From the NCBI GenBank assembly GCA_014218235.1, contig CM024755.1:34492713-34556712 (forward strand): a stretch of 64,000 nucleotides of DNA, given 5' to 3'. This stretch comes from Colocasia esculenta. Taxonomy: Eukaryota; Streptophyta; Magnoliopsida; Alismatales; Araceae. The stretch's first letter is position 1, and the number at the start of each line of letters is the position of its first letter. Under the pieces are notes generated by a model that did no database searches, was not told the origin of the DNA, and was given only the letters and a program-made list of their open reading frames with translations. This document shows positions 10,550 through 22,504 of this stretch, piece after piece. Made by a program: the position numbers and the translations under genes.

Positions 10550-10870
10550 ATGCTTATGGACGCCGGTGACGCCGGACGGAGATGGACGCAGACGACGCCG
10601 GACGGAGATGGACTGGACGCAGACGATGGGGGTGACAGATGCAGATGGGGGCGACGGATGCAGACAACGCCGGACGGAGATGGGGGCGATGCTGGTCAGA
10701 GCTCGGGGTGATGCCGGATGCAGACAAGGCAGAGATGGGGGCGAATCCAGACGCAGACAACGCAGAGATGGGGACGACGCCGGTCGGTGCTGGGGGCGAC
10801 GCCGGACGGAGATGGAGGCGATGCCGGTCAGAGCTGGGGGCGACGCCGGACGTAGAGATGGGGGACAAGG
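10550..10870. repeat. GC-rich minisatellite near the Harbinger right end
   Basis: Imperfect tandem units based on GACGCCGGACGGAGATG and GGGGCGACGCCGG fill this stretch, with units of roughly 20-60 bp. The overlapping open frames on both strands are a by-product. Its position at the presumed 5' end of the minus-strand genes is consistent with a promoter-proximal region. Confidence 0.75.
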
Positions 10871-10959
10871 CGAGTAGGCGAGGCCGGGTTCGAAAAAGTG
10901 AAGATGACGGGGCACGGGTCAGAAGCGCACATGGGTTGTACGGGAAGGGGTAAAGAGGG

Positions 10960-11127
10960 GTGGTTGGAAATGGGTTAACTCTATTCCGGGGGTGGTGGAG
11001 GGTTACAAAAGTTTGAGTTAACTCAGAGTTAACTCAAATATGACCATTTGTATGTTGAGTTAACTCTTTTTGGTTACCAAACTACATTTTGAGTTAACTT
11101 TGTGTTAACTCGTTACCAAATTGAGGC
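10960..11127. repeat. Harbinger right terminal and subterminal repeats
   Basis: Repeated GAGTTAACTC motifs (near 10972, 11013, 11025, 11056, 11091 and 11104) lead to the right terminal inverted repeat ending TTACCAAATTGAGGC at 11127. They mirror the left end. Confidence 0.85.
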
Positions 11128-11130
11128 TAA

Positions 11131-11518
11131 TAGCGTAGAATCCCAACATGCGCCTCAAACGGACAACTCCCCACCTAGGGACTTCAATCGACGCATCCCT
11201 TCGATCATCATTGAAGGAGATCGTGTCCGAACCCTTCGTGTCCTTCGCCTATAAAAGGTACAGGTAACCTTCATGCAAGGGTACGAGACGTTCCACACAC
11301 TCGCCACCACGCGAATCCAGACACCAAGGAACCTTCCATTCCTGCCTCCTTTGCAGTCTGACCTGACATAGGCATCGGAGGGTTCCCCCCGGTTCTTCAA
11401 CTGGACCCCCTTGATCTCTCTGGGTTTTGCAGGCCTTCGTCTGCACCGGCGACAACTACTTCCCTCTTTCCTAGTGGAGGCCCATTCGGCCCATGACCGA
11501 ACAGGAAATGTCACCACA
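11131..11518 (+). repeat. 5' LTR of Tat-type gypsy, second piece
   Basis: It continues the LTR after the Harbinger element and ends CACCACA at 11518. With 1461-1899 it totals 827 bp, the same as the 3' LTR. A TATAAAA box lies at 11250-11256, marking the U3/R region of the retrotransposon promoter. Confidence 0.93.
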
Positions 11519-11542
11519 TTTTTGGCCCCCGTCTATGGGAAC
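11519..11542 (+). other. Probable primer-binding site of Tat-type gypsy
   Basis: Immediately after the 5' LTR comes TTTTTGGCCCCCGTCTATGG, of the TGGCxCCGTCTxTGGGAA kind seen after plant gypsy LTRs. I do not assign the tRNA. One or two bases look mutated. Confidence 0.5.
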
Positions 11543-11552
11543 GACGACTGCC

Positions 11553-12951
11553 ATGACTCACGGATGATCCTCTCACCAGAACCACGGGAGCCGGGAGACA
11601 AGGTCACAACAGTCACTTGAAGGCTCGCGTGACCAAGCCCCTCCCGCCGACGATATCGTAGTCCCCGTTGGAATGACTGTGAACCTCCCGGCAACCGAAA
11701 CCTCAATTTTGGCCCAGGAGGTAGCTGAGCTTCGGGGGTAACTACAACAGCTGATGGGAGTCTGTCAAGGACTCCAGGCCCAGCTGGCGAGGCAACTGGC
11801 CCCAACTACCCCTCCTCAACTGGATCAACAGGCGGAGTCGTCCCGACGAGAGCCACTAGCTCCATCAACACACTAGGAGCTCCGCGAGGAATCTCCTCGG
11901 CATTCGTGACACATCGCGTCGGTCCGCCGTATGCCGGATCGACGGCTAGAGTCACCCCGCAGGTCGGCTGCTCCTCCCCCTCCATGCTCCGTCATTGACG
12001 CCAACTCCTACGGGTCCCGACGCGAGGCCTCGGTGCACTCTGACCATGAGTTGGCCAGACGACTACGTCGTGTCGTTGACCTGGAGCGACGCATGGAGGA
12101 TCGCATCTGCCAGATGGACGCGATGGTCCAGAAGGCTGGGGATAAGGCCTCGGCGGACAAAGATCTAGACTTCCTCTCCCCGTTCACAGTGGAGATTCTA
12201 GAAGCCCGGGTCTCCCTGAAGCTCCCCCTGCCCTCCATCACTCCTTACGACGGCACCTCCGACCCGGCGGACCATATCCACAGGTTTGAGTCGCACATGA
12301 TGTTCCACGGAGCATCGGACGCATCCAAGTGCTGGGCCTTCCTGGCCACGTTGAAGGAGACCGCGTGAGCATCGTTTGAAACCCTCCCCGCGGGCTCCAT
12401 TTCCTCCTTCCACCAGTTCAAGAAGTCCTTTCGGGACAACTTCCTGGGCAGAAGGTCACAGCCTCGTACTGCAACCTCCCTTCTATCTGTTCAGCAGAAG
12501 AGGGGGGAAGCTCTCTGGGAATACATCAAATAGTTTCAGACTGAGGCGCTGTGCATCCCATGCCTAGATGTCCCACTCGCCACCAGTGCCCTTATCCAGG
12601 GCACCCATGACGAGTTCCTCCAAAGAACGCTGGGGGTGCAACAGTCGACCACCCTTGCCGAAATCCTCTCCACCGCCCAGCGCCATGCTGCATGGAAGGA
12701 GAGTCTAGCAGCTAGCATAGCCGAGCAGGGTGAGCCGGCGGAAAAGAAGAGGCCTTCCGGCAACGGTTCCGACCAAAAGCGGAAGAAGGGACGGCGCAAT
12801 GGGGATTCGCCGCGCCGACCACACCCCTACACCGACTACACCCCCCTTATGGTGGCCCTCGAGCAGATCCTAGCTGAGATCTGGGATGAATAGTACGTTC
12901 GGTGGCCACCCAGGATGCGCTCTGATCCCTGCAGGCGCAATCAAGACAAGT
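11553..12951 (+). pseudogene. Tat-type gypsy gag, 5' part
   Basis: This encodes the retrotransposon capsid protein. The recognisable core reads from about 11931: SLKLPLPSITPYDGTSDPADH, RFESHMMFHGASDASKCWAF, SISSFHQFKKSFRDNF, GEALWEYI and TLAEILSTAQRHAAWKE. It is interrupted by a TGA after LATLKETA and a TAG after WEYIK, and by stops upstream. It runs to NQDKY at 12951, where the CACTA element cuts the codon after Tyr. The frame resumes at 32095 with CRFHRDH. Start codon uncertain. Confidence 0.82.
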
Positions 12952-12954
12952 ATT

Positions 12955-13220
12955 CACTACAAGAAAAAACAGGTTTAGATACCGACAATTTCGGTCACTA
13001 TTCATTCACTAAACGTTCCAGTGACCGAATAGTGATTGAATAGAGACTGAAATTGTTGGTGAAGAATTTTTGGTCACAAATCTGTGTCCGAAAATTTTCG
13101 ATCACTAATCAGTCGAAGATAGTGATTGATTAGTGACCGAACTTTTTCGGTCGCTGATGCTGGTTCTCAGCGACTGAACCTATTCGGTCACTATTTCGGT
13201 CACTAATCGGTCTCTATATT
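12955..13220. repeat. CACTA left TIR and subterminal repeats
   Basis: After CACTACAAGAAA come many copies, in both orientations, of TTCGGTCACTA and related forms (TAGTGACCGAA). Such subterminal repeats are binding sites for the TNPA-type protein in En/Spm elements. An (AT)n run follows at about 13239-13262. Confidence 0.9.
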
Positions 13221-13378
13221 TTTAATTATTTTTTTGAATATATATATATATATATATATATATTAACCAAATAACCTGTGTAAATAAAAACTATAAAATG
13301 TCCACAACAATAATAAAACTATCCACAGTAATAATAAAACATAAATGTCCACAACAATACATAACAATGAAATGAAAA

Positions 13379-13441
13379 TCATGAATCCTCGTCCTCGTGC
13401 TCCTCGTCCTCGCCTCCTCCCACGCCACTCGATGAAGGAAC
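13379..13441 (-). CDS. Terminal exon of the CACTA TNPA-like gene
   Basis: After a TTGTAG acceptor (minus strand) a short exon encodes VPSSSGVGGGEDEEHEDEDS and stops at 13379. The acidic tail is typical of the end of Ptta/En/Spm transposase proteins. The preceding intron would run back to the donor at 20091 and contain the whole satellite array. Confidence 0.6.
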   Translation of the reverse strand, partial: VPSSSGVGGGEDEEHEDEDS

Positions 13442-13527
13442 CTACAATAGATATATAACAATAATCAATTAAAATTAAATACTACTATAAGAAGTAAATT
13501 ATTTAAATTTGTAGATTTTATTCACTC

Positions 13528-16500
13528 ACTTTTAAACTAAATTAACTAGCTTAATGTGAATTCGAGCGTCGAACTCAACCGGGAGTCTGAATTGAACTCT
13601 GTTAGATTCCATAGGTCACAATCATCGCCCTGGCCATACTGGAAAAAATCGGAGGCCAATCGGATTAGTATTTTTAATTTTGGACCCCCAAACCTAAGTT
13701 CTTCATTTTTAAACTAAACTAACTTGCTTAATGTGAATTTAAGCGTCGTGCTCAAACCGAGAGTCTGAATTGAACTCTGTCAGTTTTTACAAGTCACACT
13801 CATCGCCCCGACCGTGCTGGAATAAATCAGAGGCCGATTGGATTAGTATTTCTAATTTTGGACCCCCAAACCTAGCTAAGTTCTTCCTTTTTAAACAAAA
13901 TGAAACAAAACTAACTTGCTTAATGTGAACTTGAGCGTCGAGCTCAAATCGGGAGTCCGAACTGAACTCCGTCAGTTTTCACAAGTCACAACCATCACCC
14001 TGGACGTGCTAGAAAAAATCAGAGGCCAATCGGATTAGTATTTCTAATTTTGGACCCCCAAACCTAAATTCTTCCTTTTTAAACTAACTAACTTGATTAA
14101 GATGAATTTGAGCGTCGAGCTCAAACCGGGAGTCCGAATTGACCTCCGTCAGTTTTCACACGTCACAACCATCGACCTGGCCGTGCTGGAAAAAATTGGA
14201 GGCCAATCGGATTAGTATTTTTAATTTTGGACCCTAAACCTAAGTTCTTCATTTTTAAACTAAACTAACTTACTTAAGATGAAGTTGAGCATCCAGCTCA
14301 AACCGGAAGTCCAAATTGAACTCCGTCAGTTTCCACAAGTTACAATCATCGCCCTGGCTATACTAGAAAAAACCAGAGACCAATCAAATTAGTATTTGTA
14401 ATTTTGGACCCCCAAACCTAATTTCTTCATTTTAAAACTAAACTAACTTACTTAATGTGAATTTGAGCGTCGTGCTCAAACCAGGAGTCCGAATTGAACT
14501 CCGTCAGTTTCCACAAGTCACACTCATCGCTCCGACCGTGTTGGAACAAACCGGAGGCCGATTGGATTAGTATTTCTAATTTTGGACTCCCAAACTTAGC
14601 TAAGTTTTTCATTTTTAAACAAAACAAAACAAAACTAACTTGCTTAATGTGAATTTGAGTGTCGAGCTCTAACCGGGAGTCCGAACTGAACTCTGCTAGT
14701 TCCAAAAGTCACAATCATCGCCCTGGCTGTGCTGGAAAAAACTAGAGGCCAATCGGATTAGTATTTATAATTTTGGACTCCCAAACCTAAGTTCTTCCTT
14801 TTTAAACTAAACTAACTTTATTAAGATGAATTTGAGCGTCGAGCTCAAACTGGGAGTCCGAATTGAACTCCGTCAGTTTTCACAAGTCACAACCATCGCC
14901 CTGGCCGTCCTGGAAAACATCGGAGGCCAATCGGATTAGTATTTCTAATTTTGGACCCCTAAACCTAAGTTCTTCATTTTTAAACTAAACTAACTTGATT
15001 AAGATGAATTTGAGCGTCGAGCTCAAACCGGAAGTCCGAATTGCACTCCGTCAGTTTTCACAAGTCACAACCATCGCCCTGGCCATGCTGGAAAAAACCG
15101 GAGGCCAATCGGATTAGTATTTCTAATTTTGGAACCCCAAACCTAAGTTCTTCATTTTTAAACTAAACTTACTTACTTAAGATGAATTTGAGCATCCAGC
15201 TCAAACCGAGAGTCCAAATTGAACTCCGTCAGTTTCCACAAGTCACAATCATCGCCTTGGCTGTACTGAAAAAAACCGGAGGCCAATCGGATTAGTATTT
15301 CTAATTTTAGACCCCCAAACCTAAGTTCTTCATTTTTAAACTAAACTAACTTACTTAATGTGAATTTGAGCGTCGTGCTCAAACTGGGAGTCCGAATTGA
15401 ACTCCGTCAGTTTTCACAAGTCACACTCATCACCCCGACCGTGCTGGAACAAACCGAAGGCCGATTGGATTAGTATTTCTAATTTTGGATTCCCAAACTT
15501 AGCTAAGTTCTTCCTTTTTAAACAAAACAAAACAAAACAAAACAAACTTGCTTAATGTGAATTTGAGTGTCGAGCTCAAACCGGGAGTCCAAACTAAACT
15601 CTGCCAGTTTCCACAAGTCACAACCATTGCCTTGGCTGTGCTGGAAAAAACCAGAGGCCAATCGGATTAGTATTTCTAATTTTGGACTCCCAAACCTAAG
15701 TTCTTCCTTTTTAAACTAAACTAAATTGATTAAGATGAATTTGAGCGTCGAGCTCAAACCAGGAGTCCGAATTGAACTCCGTCAGTTTTCACAAGTCACA
15801 ACCATCGCCCTGGCCGTACTGGAAAACATCGGAGGCCAATCGGATTAGTATTTCTAATTTTAGACCCCTAAACCTAAGTTATTCATTTTTAAACTAAACT
15901 AACTTGATTAAGATGAATTTGAGCGTCGAGCTCAAACCGGAAGTCCGAATTGAACTCCGTCAGTTTTCACAAGTCACAACCATCACCCTGGCCATGCTGG
16001 AAAAAACCGGAGGCCAATCGGATTAGTATTTCTAATTTTGGAACCCCAAACCTAAGTTCTTCATTTTTAAACTAAACTTACTTACTTAAGATGAATTTGA
16101 GCATCCAGCTCAAACCGGGAGTCCAAATTGAACTCCGTCAGTTTCCACAAGTCACAATCATCGCCTTGGCTGTACTGGAAAAAACCGAAGGCCAATCGGA
16201 TTAGTATTTCTAATTTTAGACCCCTAAACCTAAGTTCTTCATTTTTAAACTAAACTAACTTGCTTGAGATGAATTTGAGCATCGAGCTCAAACCGGGAGT
16301 CCGAATTGAACACTGTCAGTTTTCATAAGTCACAACCATCGCCCTGGCTGTGTTGGAAAAAATCGGAGGCCAATCGGATTAGTATTTTTAATTTTTCGAC
16401 CCCAAACCTAAGTTGTTCATTTTTAAACTAAACTAACTTACTTAAGATGAATTTGAGCGTCCAGCTCAAACTGAGAGTCCAAATCGAACTCCGTCAGTTT

Positions 16501-19500
16501 TGACAAGTCACAATCATCGCCCAGGCTATACTGGAAAAAACTGGAGGCTAATCGGATTAGTATTTCTAATTTTAGACCCCAAACCTAAGTTCTTCATTTT
16601 AAAACTAAACTAACTTACTTAATGTGAATTTGAGCGTCGTGCTCAAACCGGGAGTTCGAATTGAACTCTGTCAGTTTCCACAAGTCACACTCATCGCCCC
16701 GACCGTGCTGGAACAAACTAGAGGCCGATTGGATTAGTATTTCTAATTTTGGACTCCCAAACTTAGCTAAGTTCTTCCATTTTAAACAAAACAAAACTAA
16801 ACTAACTTGCTTAATGTGAATTTGAGTGTCGAGCTCAAACCGGGAGTCCAAACTGAACTCTGCGAGTTTACACAAGTCACAACCATCGCCCTGGCTGTAC
16901 TGCAAAAAACCAGAGGCCAATCGGATTAATATTTCTAATTTTGGACCCCTAAACCTAAGTTCTTCATTTTTAAACTAAACTAACTTGCTTAAGATGAATT
17001 TGAGCGTCGAGCTCAAACCGGGAGTCCGAATTGAACTCCGTCAGTTTTCACAAGTCACAACCATCGCCCTGGCCGTGCTGGAAAAAATCGGAGGCCAATC
17101 GGATTAGTATTTCTAATTTTGGACCCCCAAACCTAAGTTCTTAATTTTTAAACTAAACTTACTTACTTAAGATGAATTTGACCGTCCAGCTCAAACCGGG
17201 AGTCCAAATTGAACTCCGTTAGTTTCCACAAGTCACAATCATCGCCTTGGCTGTACTGGAAAAAACCGGAGGCCAATCGGATTAGTATTTTTAATTTTAG
17301 ATGCCCAAACCTAAGTTTTTCATTTTTAAACTAAACTAACTTACTTAATGTGAATTTGAGCGTCGTGCTCAAAGCGGGAGTCCGAATTAAATTTCGTCAA
17401 TTTTCTCAAGTCACACTCATCACCCCGATCGTGCTGAAACAAACCGAAGGCCGATTGGATTAGTATTTCTAATTTTGGATTCCCAAACTTAGCTAAGTTC
17501 TTCCTTTTTAAATAAAACAAAACAAAACAAACTTTCTTAATGTGAATTTAAGTGTCGAGCTCAAACCGGGAGTCCAAACTGAACTCTGTCAGTTTCCATA
17601 AGTCACAACCATCGCCTTGGCTGCGCTGGAAAAAACCAGAGGCCAATCGGATTAGTATTTCTAATTTTGGACTCCCAAACCTAAGTTCTTCCTTTTTAAA
17701 CTAAACTAACTTGATTAAGATGAATTTGAGCGTCGAGCTCAAACCGGGAGTCCGAATTGAACTCCGTCAGTTTTCACAAGTCACAACCATTGCCCTGGCT
17801 GTACTGAAAAACATCGGAGGCCAATCAGATTAGTATTTCTAATTTTGGACCCCTAAACCTAAGTTCTTCATTTTTAAACTACACTAACTTGCTTAAGATG
17901 AATTTGAGCGTCGAGCTCAAACCGGGAGTCCGAATTGAACTCCGTCAGTTTTCACAAGTCACAACCATCGCCCTGGCCATGCTGGAAAAAACCGGAGGCC
18001 AATCGGATTAGTATTTCTAATTTTGGAACCCCAAACCTAAGTTCTTCATTTTTAAACTAAACTTACTTACTTAAGATGAATTTGAGCGTCCAGCTCAAAC
18101 CGGGAGTCCAAATTGAACTCCGTCAGTTTCCACAAGTCACAATCATCGCCTTGGCTGTATTGGAAAAAACCGGAGGCCAATCGGATTAGTATTTCTAATT
18201 TTGGACTCCTAAACCTAAGTTCTTCATTTTTAAACTAAACTAACTTGCTTAAGATGAATTTGAGCGTCGAGCTCAAACTGGGAGTCCGAATTGAACACCG
18301 TCAGTTTTCACAAGTCACAACCATCGCCCTGGCTGTGCTGGAAAAAACCAGAGGCCAATCAGATTAGTATTTTTAATTTTGGACCCCAAAACTTAAGTTC
18401 TTCAATTTTAAACTAAACTAACTTACTTAAGATGAATTTGAGCGTCCAGCTCAAACTGAGAGTCCAAATTGAACTCCGTCAGTTTTGACAAGTCACAATC
18501 ATCGCCCTGGCTGTACTGGAAAAAATCAGAGGCCAATCGGATTAGTATTTCTAATTTTGGATCCCCAAACCCAAGTTCTTCATTTTTAAACTAAACTAAC
18601 TTACTTAATGTGAATTTGAGCGTCGTGCTCAAACTGGGAGTTCGAATTGAACTCCGTCAGTTTTCACAAGTCACACTCATCGCCCCGACCGTGCTGGAAC
18701 AAACCAAAGGCCGATTGGATTAGTATTTCTAATTTTGGACTCCCAAACTTAGCTAAGTTCTTCCTTTTTAAACAAAACAAAATAAAACTTACTTGCTTAA
18801 TGTGAATTTGAGTGTCGAGCTCAAACCGGGAGTCCGAACAAAACTCTGCAAGTTTTCACAAGTCACAACCATCGCCCTGGCTGTGCTGGAAAAACCAGAG
18901 GCCAATCGGATTAGTATTTCTAATTTTGGACTCTCAAACCTAAGTTCTTCCTTTTTAAACTAAACTAACTTGATTAAGATGAATTTGAGCGTTGAGCTCA
19001 AATCGGGAGTCCGAATTGAACTCCGTCAGTTTCCACAAGTCACAACCATCGCCCTGGCCATGCTGGAATAAATCGGAGGCCAATCGGGTTAGTATTTCTA
19101 ATTTTGGACCCCTAAACCTAAGTTCTTCATTTTTAAACTAAACTAACTTGCTTAAGATGAATTTGAGCGTCGAGCTCAAACCGAGAGTCCAAATTGAACT
19201 CTGTCAGTTTTCACAAGTCATAATCATCACCCTGGCTGTGCTGGAAAAAAATGGAGGCCGATCGGATTACTATTTCTAATTTTGGACTCCCAAACCTAAG
19301 TTCTTCCTTTTTAAACTAAACTAACTTGATTAAGATGAATTTGAGCGTCGAGCTCAAACTGAGAGTCCGAATTGAACTCCATCAGTTTCCACAAGTCACA
19401 ACCATCACCCTAGCCATGTTGGAAAAAATCGGAGGCCAATCGGATTAGTATTTCTAATTTTGGACCCCCAAACCTAAGTTCTTCATTTTTAAACTAAACT

Positions 19501-20045
19501 AACTTGCTTAAGATGAATTGAGCGTCGAGCTCAAATCGGAAGTCCAAATTGAACTCTGTCAGTTTTCACAAGTCACAATAATCGCCCTGGCCCTGCTGGA
19601 AAAAATCGGAGGCCAATCGGATTAGTATTTCTAATTTTGGACCCCCAAACCTAAGTTCTTCCTTTTTAAACTAAACTAACTTGATTAAGATAAATTTGAG
19701 CATCAAGCTCAAATCGGCAGTCTAAATTGAACTTCGTTAGCTTCCACAAGTCACAATCATCGCCCTGGCTATGCTGGAAAAAATAGGAGGCCAATCAGAT
19801 TGGTATTTCTAATTTTGGACCCCTAAACCTAAGTTCTTCCTTTTTCAACTAAACTAACTTGATTAAGATGAATTTGAGCGTCGAGCTCAAACCAGGAGTC
19901 CGAATTGAACTCCGTTAGTTTTCACAAGTCACACTCATCACCTCGACCGTGCTGGAACAAACTGGAGGCTAATCGGATTAGTATTTCTAATTTTGGACCC
20001 CTAAACCTAGCTAAGTTCTTCCTTTTTAAAGAAAACAAAACTAAA
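13528..20045. repeat. 178-bp satellite array inside the CACTA element
   Basis: About 36 head-to-tail copies of a roughly 178-bp unit occupy 6.5 kb. Conserved landmarks recur in each unit: the dyad TTGAGCGTCGAGCTCAA, CGGGAGTCCGAATTGAACTC, ACAAGTCACAACCATCGCCC and AATCGGATTAGTATTTCTAA. Some units are 190-198 bp because of an AAACAAAAC-rich insertion. Variant units with CGTCGTGCTC recur at about 13742, 14466, 15368, 16630, 17358 and 18616, that is every 4, 5 or 7 units, so there is a higher-order pattern. The open frames in it are by-products. The array lies in the predicted last intron of the TNPA-like gene. Confidence 0.97.
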
Positions 20046-20092
20046 ATTGACTGTTTAAATAGAAAAGCTAAAATAAAATCAATTTACTCACA

Positions 20093-20535
20093 TGAGGGGC
20101 CCGTGCTGATGTTGATGGTGCTGCCTGAGGAGGAATGCTGACCTGGGAGAGGGCCTAGGAGATAGCCTCAGAGAGGGCCTGGGAGAGCTGGGCCTGGACA
20201 GCGTCGGACACCTTCGTCTGCATCATGTGGACTAGACGAGACTCCATCGTCTGGGCCAGATGAGACTCCAAACCAGAGATCGTATCTACAATGAAGCCCA
20301 TCATCTCACTAGGAGAAGTACCTGGAGCACCAGGTGTGGTGAATGCACTAGTCTGTGAGGATGAACTCGAACCGTCAGATAACACCCTGCTCATGTCCAT
20401 ACTGTGCCCAAAACCATACACATGGCCTTTCTTTGAGGCACCAGATGCCGCAACCCATACCTCAGGATCTAACTGCAGCTGCTCCTCCTCCCGGGTGTAC
20501 TTCTCTGTCATCTGTTGGCTATACGACTCCTGAAA
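20093..20535 (-). pseudogene. CACTA TNPA-like protein, Ptta/En/Spm domain exon
   Basis: This exon belongs to the DNA-binding TNPA-type protein of CACTA elements. After a run of T and a CAG acceptor (exon start 20529) it encodes ESYSQQMTEKYTREEEQ, LDPEVWVAASGASKKGHVYG and a Ser-rich stretch, then a coiled region (ETRLVHMMQ-like, AQLSQALSEAIS). A TAG follows AIS at 20155, but the frame continues with LSQVSIPPQAAPS to a GTGAGT donor at 20091. The stop suggests a defective gene or an alternative end. The upstream exon is fused to the TNPD remnant at 20605-20751. Confidence 0.75.
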
Positions 20536-20604
20536 AAAAAATGACAATGTAATATTAATCTATAACGAGAAAAATTAAATAGTGAATACCTTGTAAATAC
20601 TTAC

Positions 20605-20751
20605 CATAACCTCTCGGGCTCTGTCGCTAATGTACTTATCCAAGTTCTAAATCATTGACCATCTTCTTGGCACGATAAAAATTTGGAGGCAGCTTCTTAT
20701 CTCGAGGTAACATGCTCTTGATGATGAGGAGGAGACGATCAAAGCAATTCT
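20605..20751 (-). pseudogene. TNPD-TNPA junction exon
   Basis: The minus strand reads RLLLIIKSMLPRDKKLPPNF and AKKMVNDLELG, which is Tnp2 (TNPD) sequence, then shifts frame at once into DKYISDRAREVM followed by a GTAAGT donor, which is the start of the TNPA Ptta domain. The second CACTA copy at 47765-48230 continues with more Tnp2 sequence after the same point, so an internal deletion removed the TNPD catalytic core here. The gag-only LTR element separates this exon from the TNPD N-terminus at 26519-27034. Confidence 0.75.
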
Positions 20752-20754
20752 ACT

Positions 20755-22504
20755 TGTTGGCCCTTTTGGTACGGCAGCAAGCTAACCTAGAGGGGGGGGG
20801 GTGAATAGGTTTTTCTGAAATCTGAAATAGAAACTTAAACACAGAAATCAACACTTGAAGGTTTGGTTAGTTTAGTGTGATAAAGAGAGTAGTGCGGAAG
20901 CAAATAAACAATCACACAAAAGACACAAGGAGTTTATCCTGGTTCGGCCCTTCCCACATGGAAGTCCTACGTCCAGTCCCCAAGCAACCTCTTGGGATTT
21001 CACTAACCAAGGGTACAGTCCCCCTTAAGGACACTACAACACCCAGCACCCCAGCTGGTCTTCTTCTCTTTCCCGGGCAAGAAGGCAACCCACTTCTCTT
21101 ACAGGTAAAGAAGCCAACCTCCTGGTACAAACCCCAGTGCGGTTCTGCTAGACACAAACCCCTAGCTGGGTTACACACTGTATACAGTCCTACAGCTGGA
21201 CAGAAGTCTTTCTTAGAAAAGAAAGAACAAAGCTGAGAGTTGGAACAAATAAAAACCAACTAAAAGAACTCTCAGCAAAAGACTCTCTCCCCCAGATTTA
21301 CAAGATGCACAGAGAGAGAGAGAGAGAGAGAGAAGAGAGGAGAAGGAGCTTGAATGCTTCAGTGCTTCAGATGCTTGAACACTTCTTCTTGGGCTCAGGC
21401 TCTTTCTCTTTTTTTCTTTGAGTGTATTTGGAGTTCAGGTTCCTCACTGGTTGTACACTCATTCAAAAGATCTTCAGGAAAAGCTCTTTGTTCTTCATCA
21501 GCCTTGCTTCATCTTTTATATGAGCAATTTGAATAAATCCGTTGGAGTTCTAGCCGTTGCTCATCTTCTCTTTCTTCTGATAATTTGTGGTCTACGAGGT
21601 CTGCAAGCATAGAAGAAAGTGTTTAGATAAAAGAGTGTTTCTGTCAAAAAGGCTCATACATCTATGTTTCCTGTTGCCACCCAGAAGTGGTAAGTAATCT
21701 CTATTTTGTTGGCAGGAGAGAAGAGATCTTGAAAGTTAAGCAAAAAGATCTCCTGTCAGAAAGATAAAGGATTACGCAAATCAAGAATATTTGACTTTTT
21801 CACTAGATGCCAAAAAATATTTTGAAATATAAAATAAATCTATGTTTAAGTGAAATCCATATTTTACAAAGGAATCGATGTGAGAGTTACAAAGGAATCC
21901 TTATGAGAGTTACAAAGGAATCCTTATGAGAGTGACAAAGGAATCCATGTGAGAGTTACAAAGGAATCCTTATGAGAGTTACAAAGGAATCCTTATGAGA
22001 GTTACAAAGGAATCCTTATGAGAGTTCCATGTGAGAGTTACAAAGGAATCCTTATGAGTTACAAATGAGTCTGTGTGAGTTACAAAGGAATCCTTATGAG
22101 TTACAAAGGAGTCTGTGTGAGTTACAAAGGAATCCTTATGAGTTTCAAAGGAGTCTGTGTGAGTATAAAGGAATCCTTATGAGAGTCACTTATCAAATCG
22201 TTATGAGACCAAATCGATGTGGCACTTTGAACTGAAATCCATATATATATTGAATGGAATTTATTTATCTGTTTAGTGCAAATCATTATAGAATAATGTC
22301 ATAAAATTATATTTATTAGAAAATCATGATATTTAATTTATTATTAGAAAAATCATGCTAATAAATACATTTAATATTCAATTAATCATGTAAATTTATA
22401 TTTATTAAGAAAAACATAATATTAAATATTTTTAATAATAATTAATTAAACATAAATTTTATTATCACCAAAATAAAAGGGTAAAATATAGGAGTGGTTC
22501 AACA
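20755..22504 (-). repeat. LTR of gag-only element (3' LTR in element orientation)
   Basis: It begins TGTTGGCCC and ends TTCAACA on the plus strand. It holds a (GA)n tract near 21311-21336 and a minisatellite of GAGAGTTACAAAGGAATCCT units at about 21870-22190. Short open frames in it are not genes. Confidence 0.93.

Larger units (their letters stand above)
1900..11127 (-). mobile_element. PIF/Harbinger DNA transposon inserted in the 5' LTR
   Basis: This 9,228-bp element has imperfect terminal inverted repeats starting GCCTCARTTTGGTAA at both ends. It is flanked by TAA at 1897-1899 and 11128-11130, the 3-bp target duplication expected for PIF/Harbinger. The uninterrupted 3' LTR confirms the empty site. 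All recognised element genes are on the minus strand: two Myb/SANT-like genes, a viroplasmin-domain gene, a DDE transposase and a third Myb/SANT-like unit. Both ends are packed with GAGTTAACTC-type palindromes. The transposase and viroplasmin genes have stop codons, so the copy is probably immobile by itself. Confidence 0.93.

Noticed and set aside
10364..10953. ORFs of 104-183 codons on both strands
   Set aside because: They read through a GC-rich minisatellite and repeat the same short peptide in several frames.
14448..16920. ORFs of 85-101 codons in the satellite
   Set aside because: They are translations of the 178-bp unit, with no start or end consistent between copies.
13528..20045. 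CRISPR-like array
   Set aside because: Whole 178-bp units repeat without unique spacers, in a plant transposon.
20877..21259. ORFs of 115-119 codons repeated at 24899-25281
   Set aside because: They lie within the LTRs of the gag-only element, overlap on both strands, and have no family resemblance.
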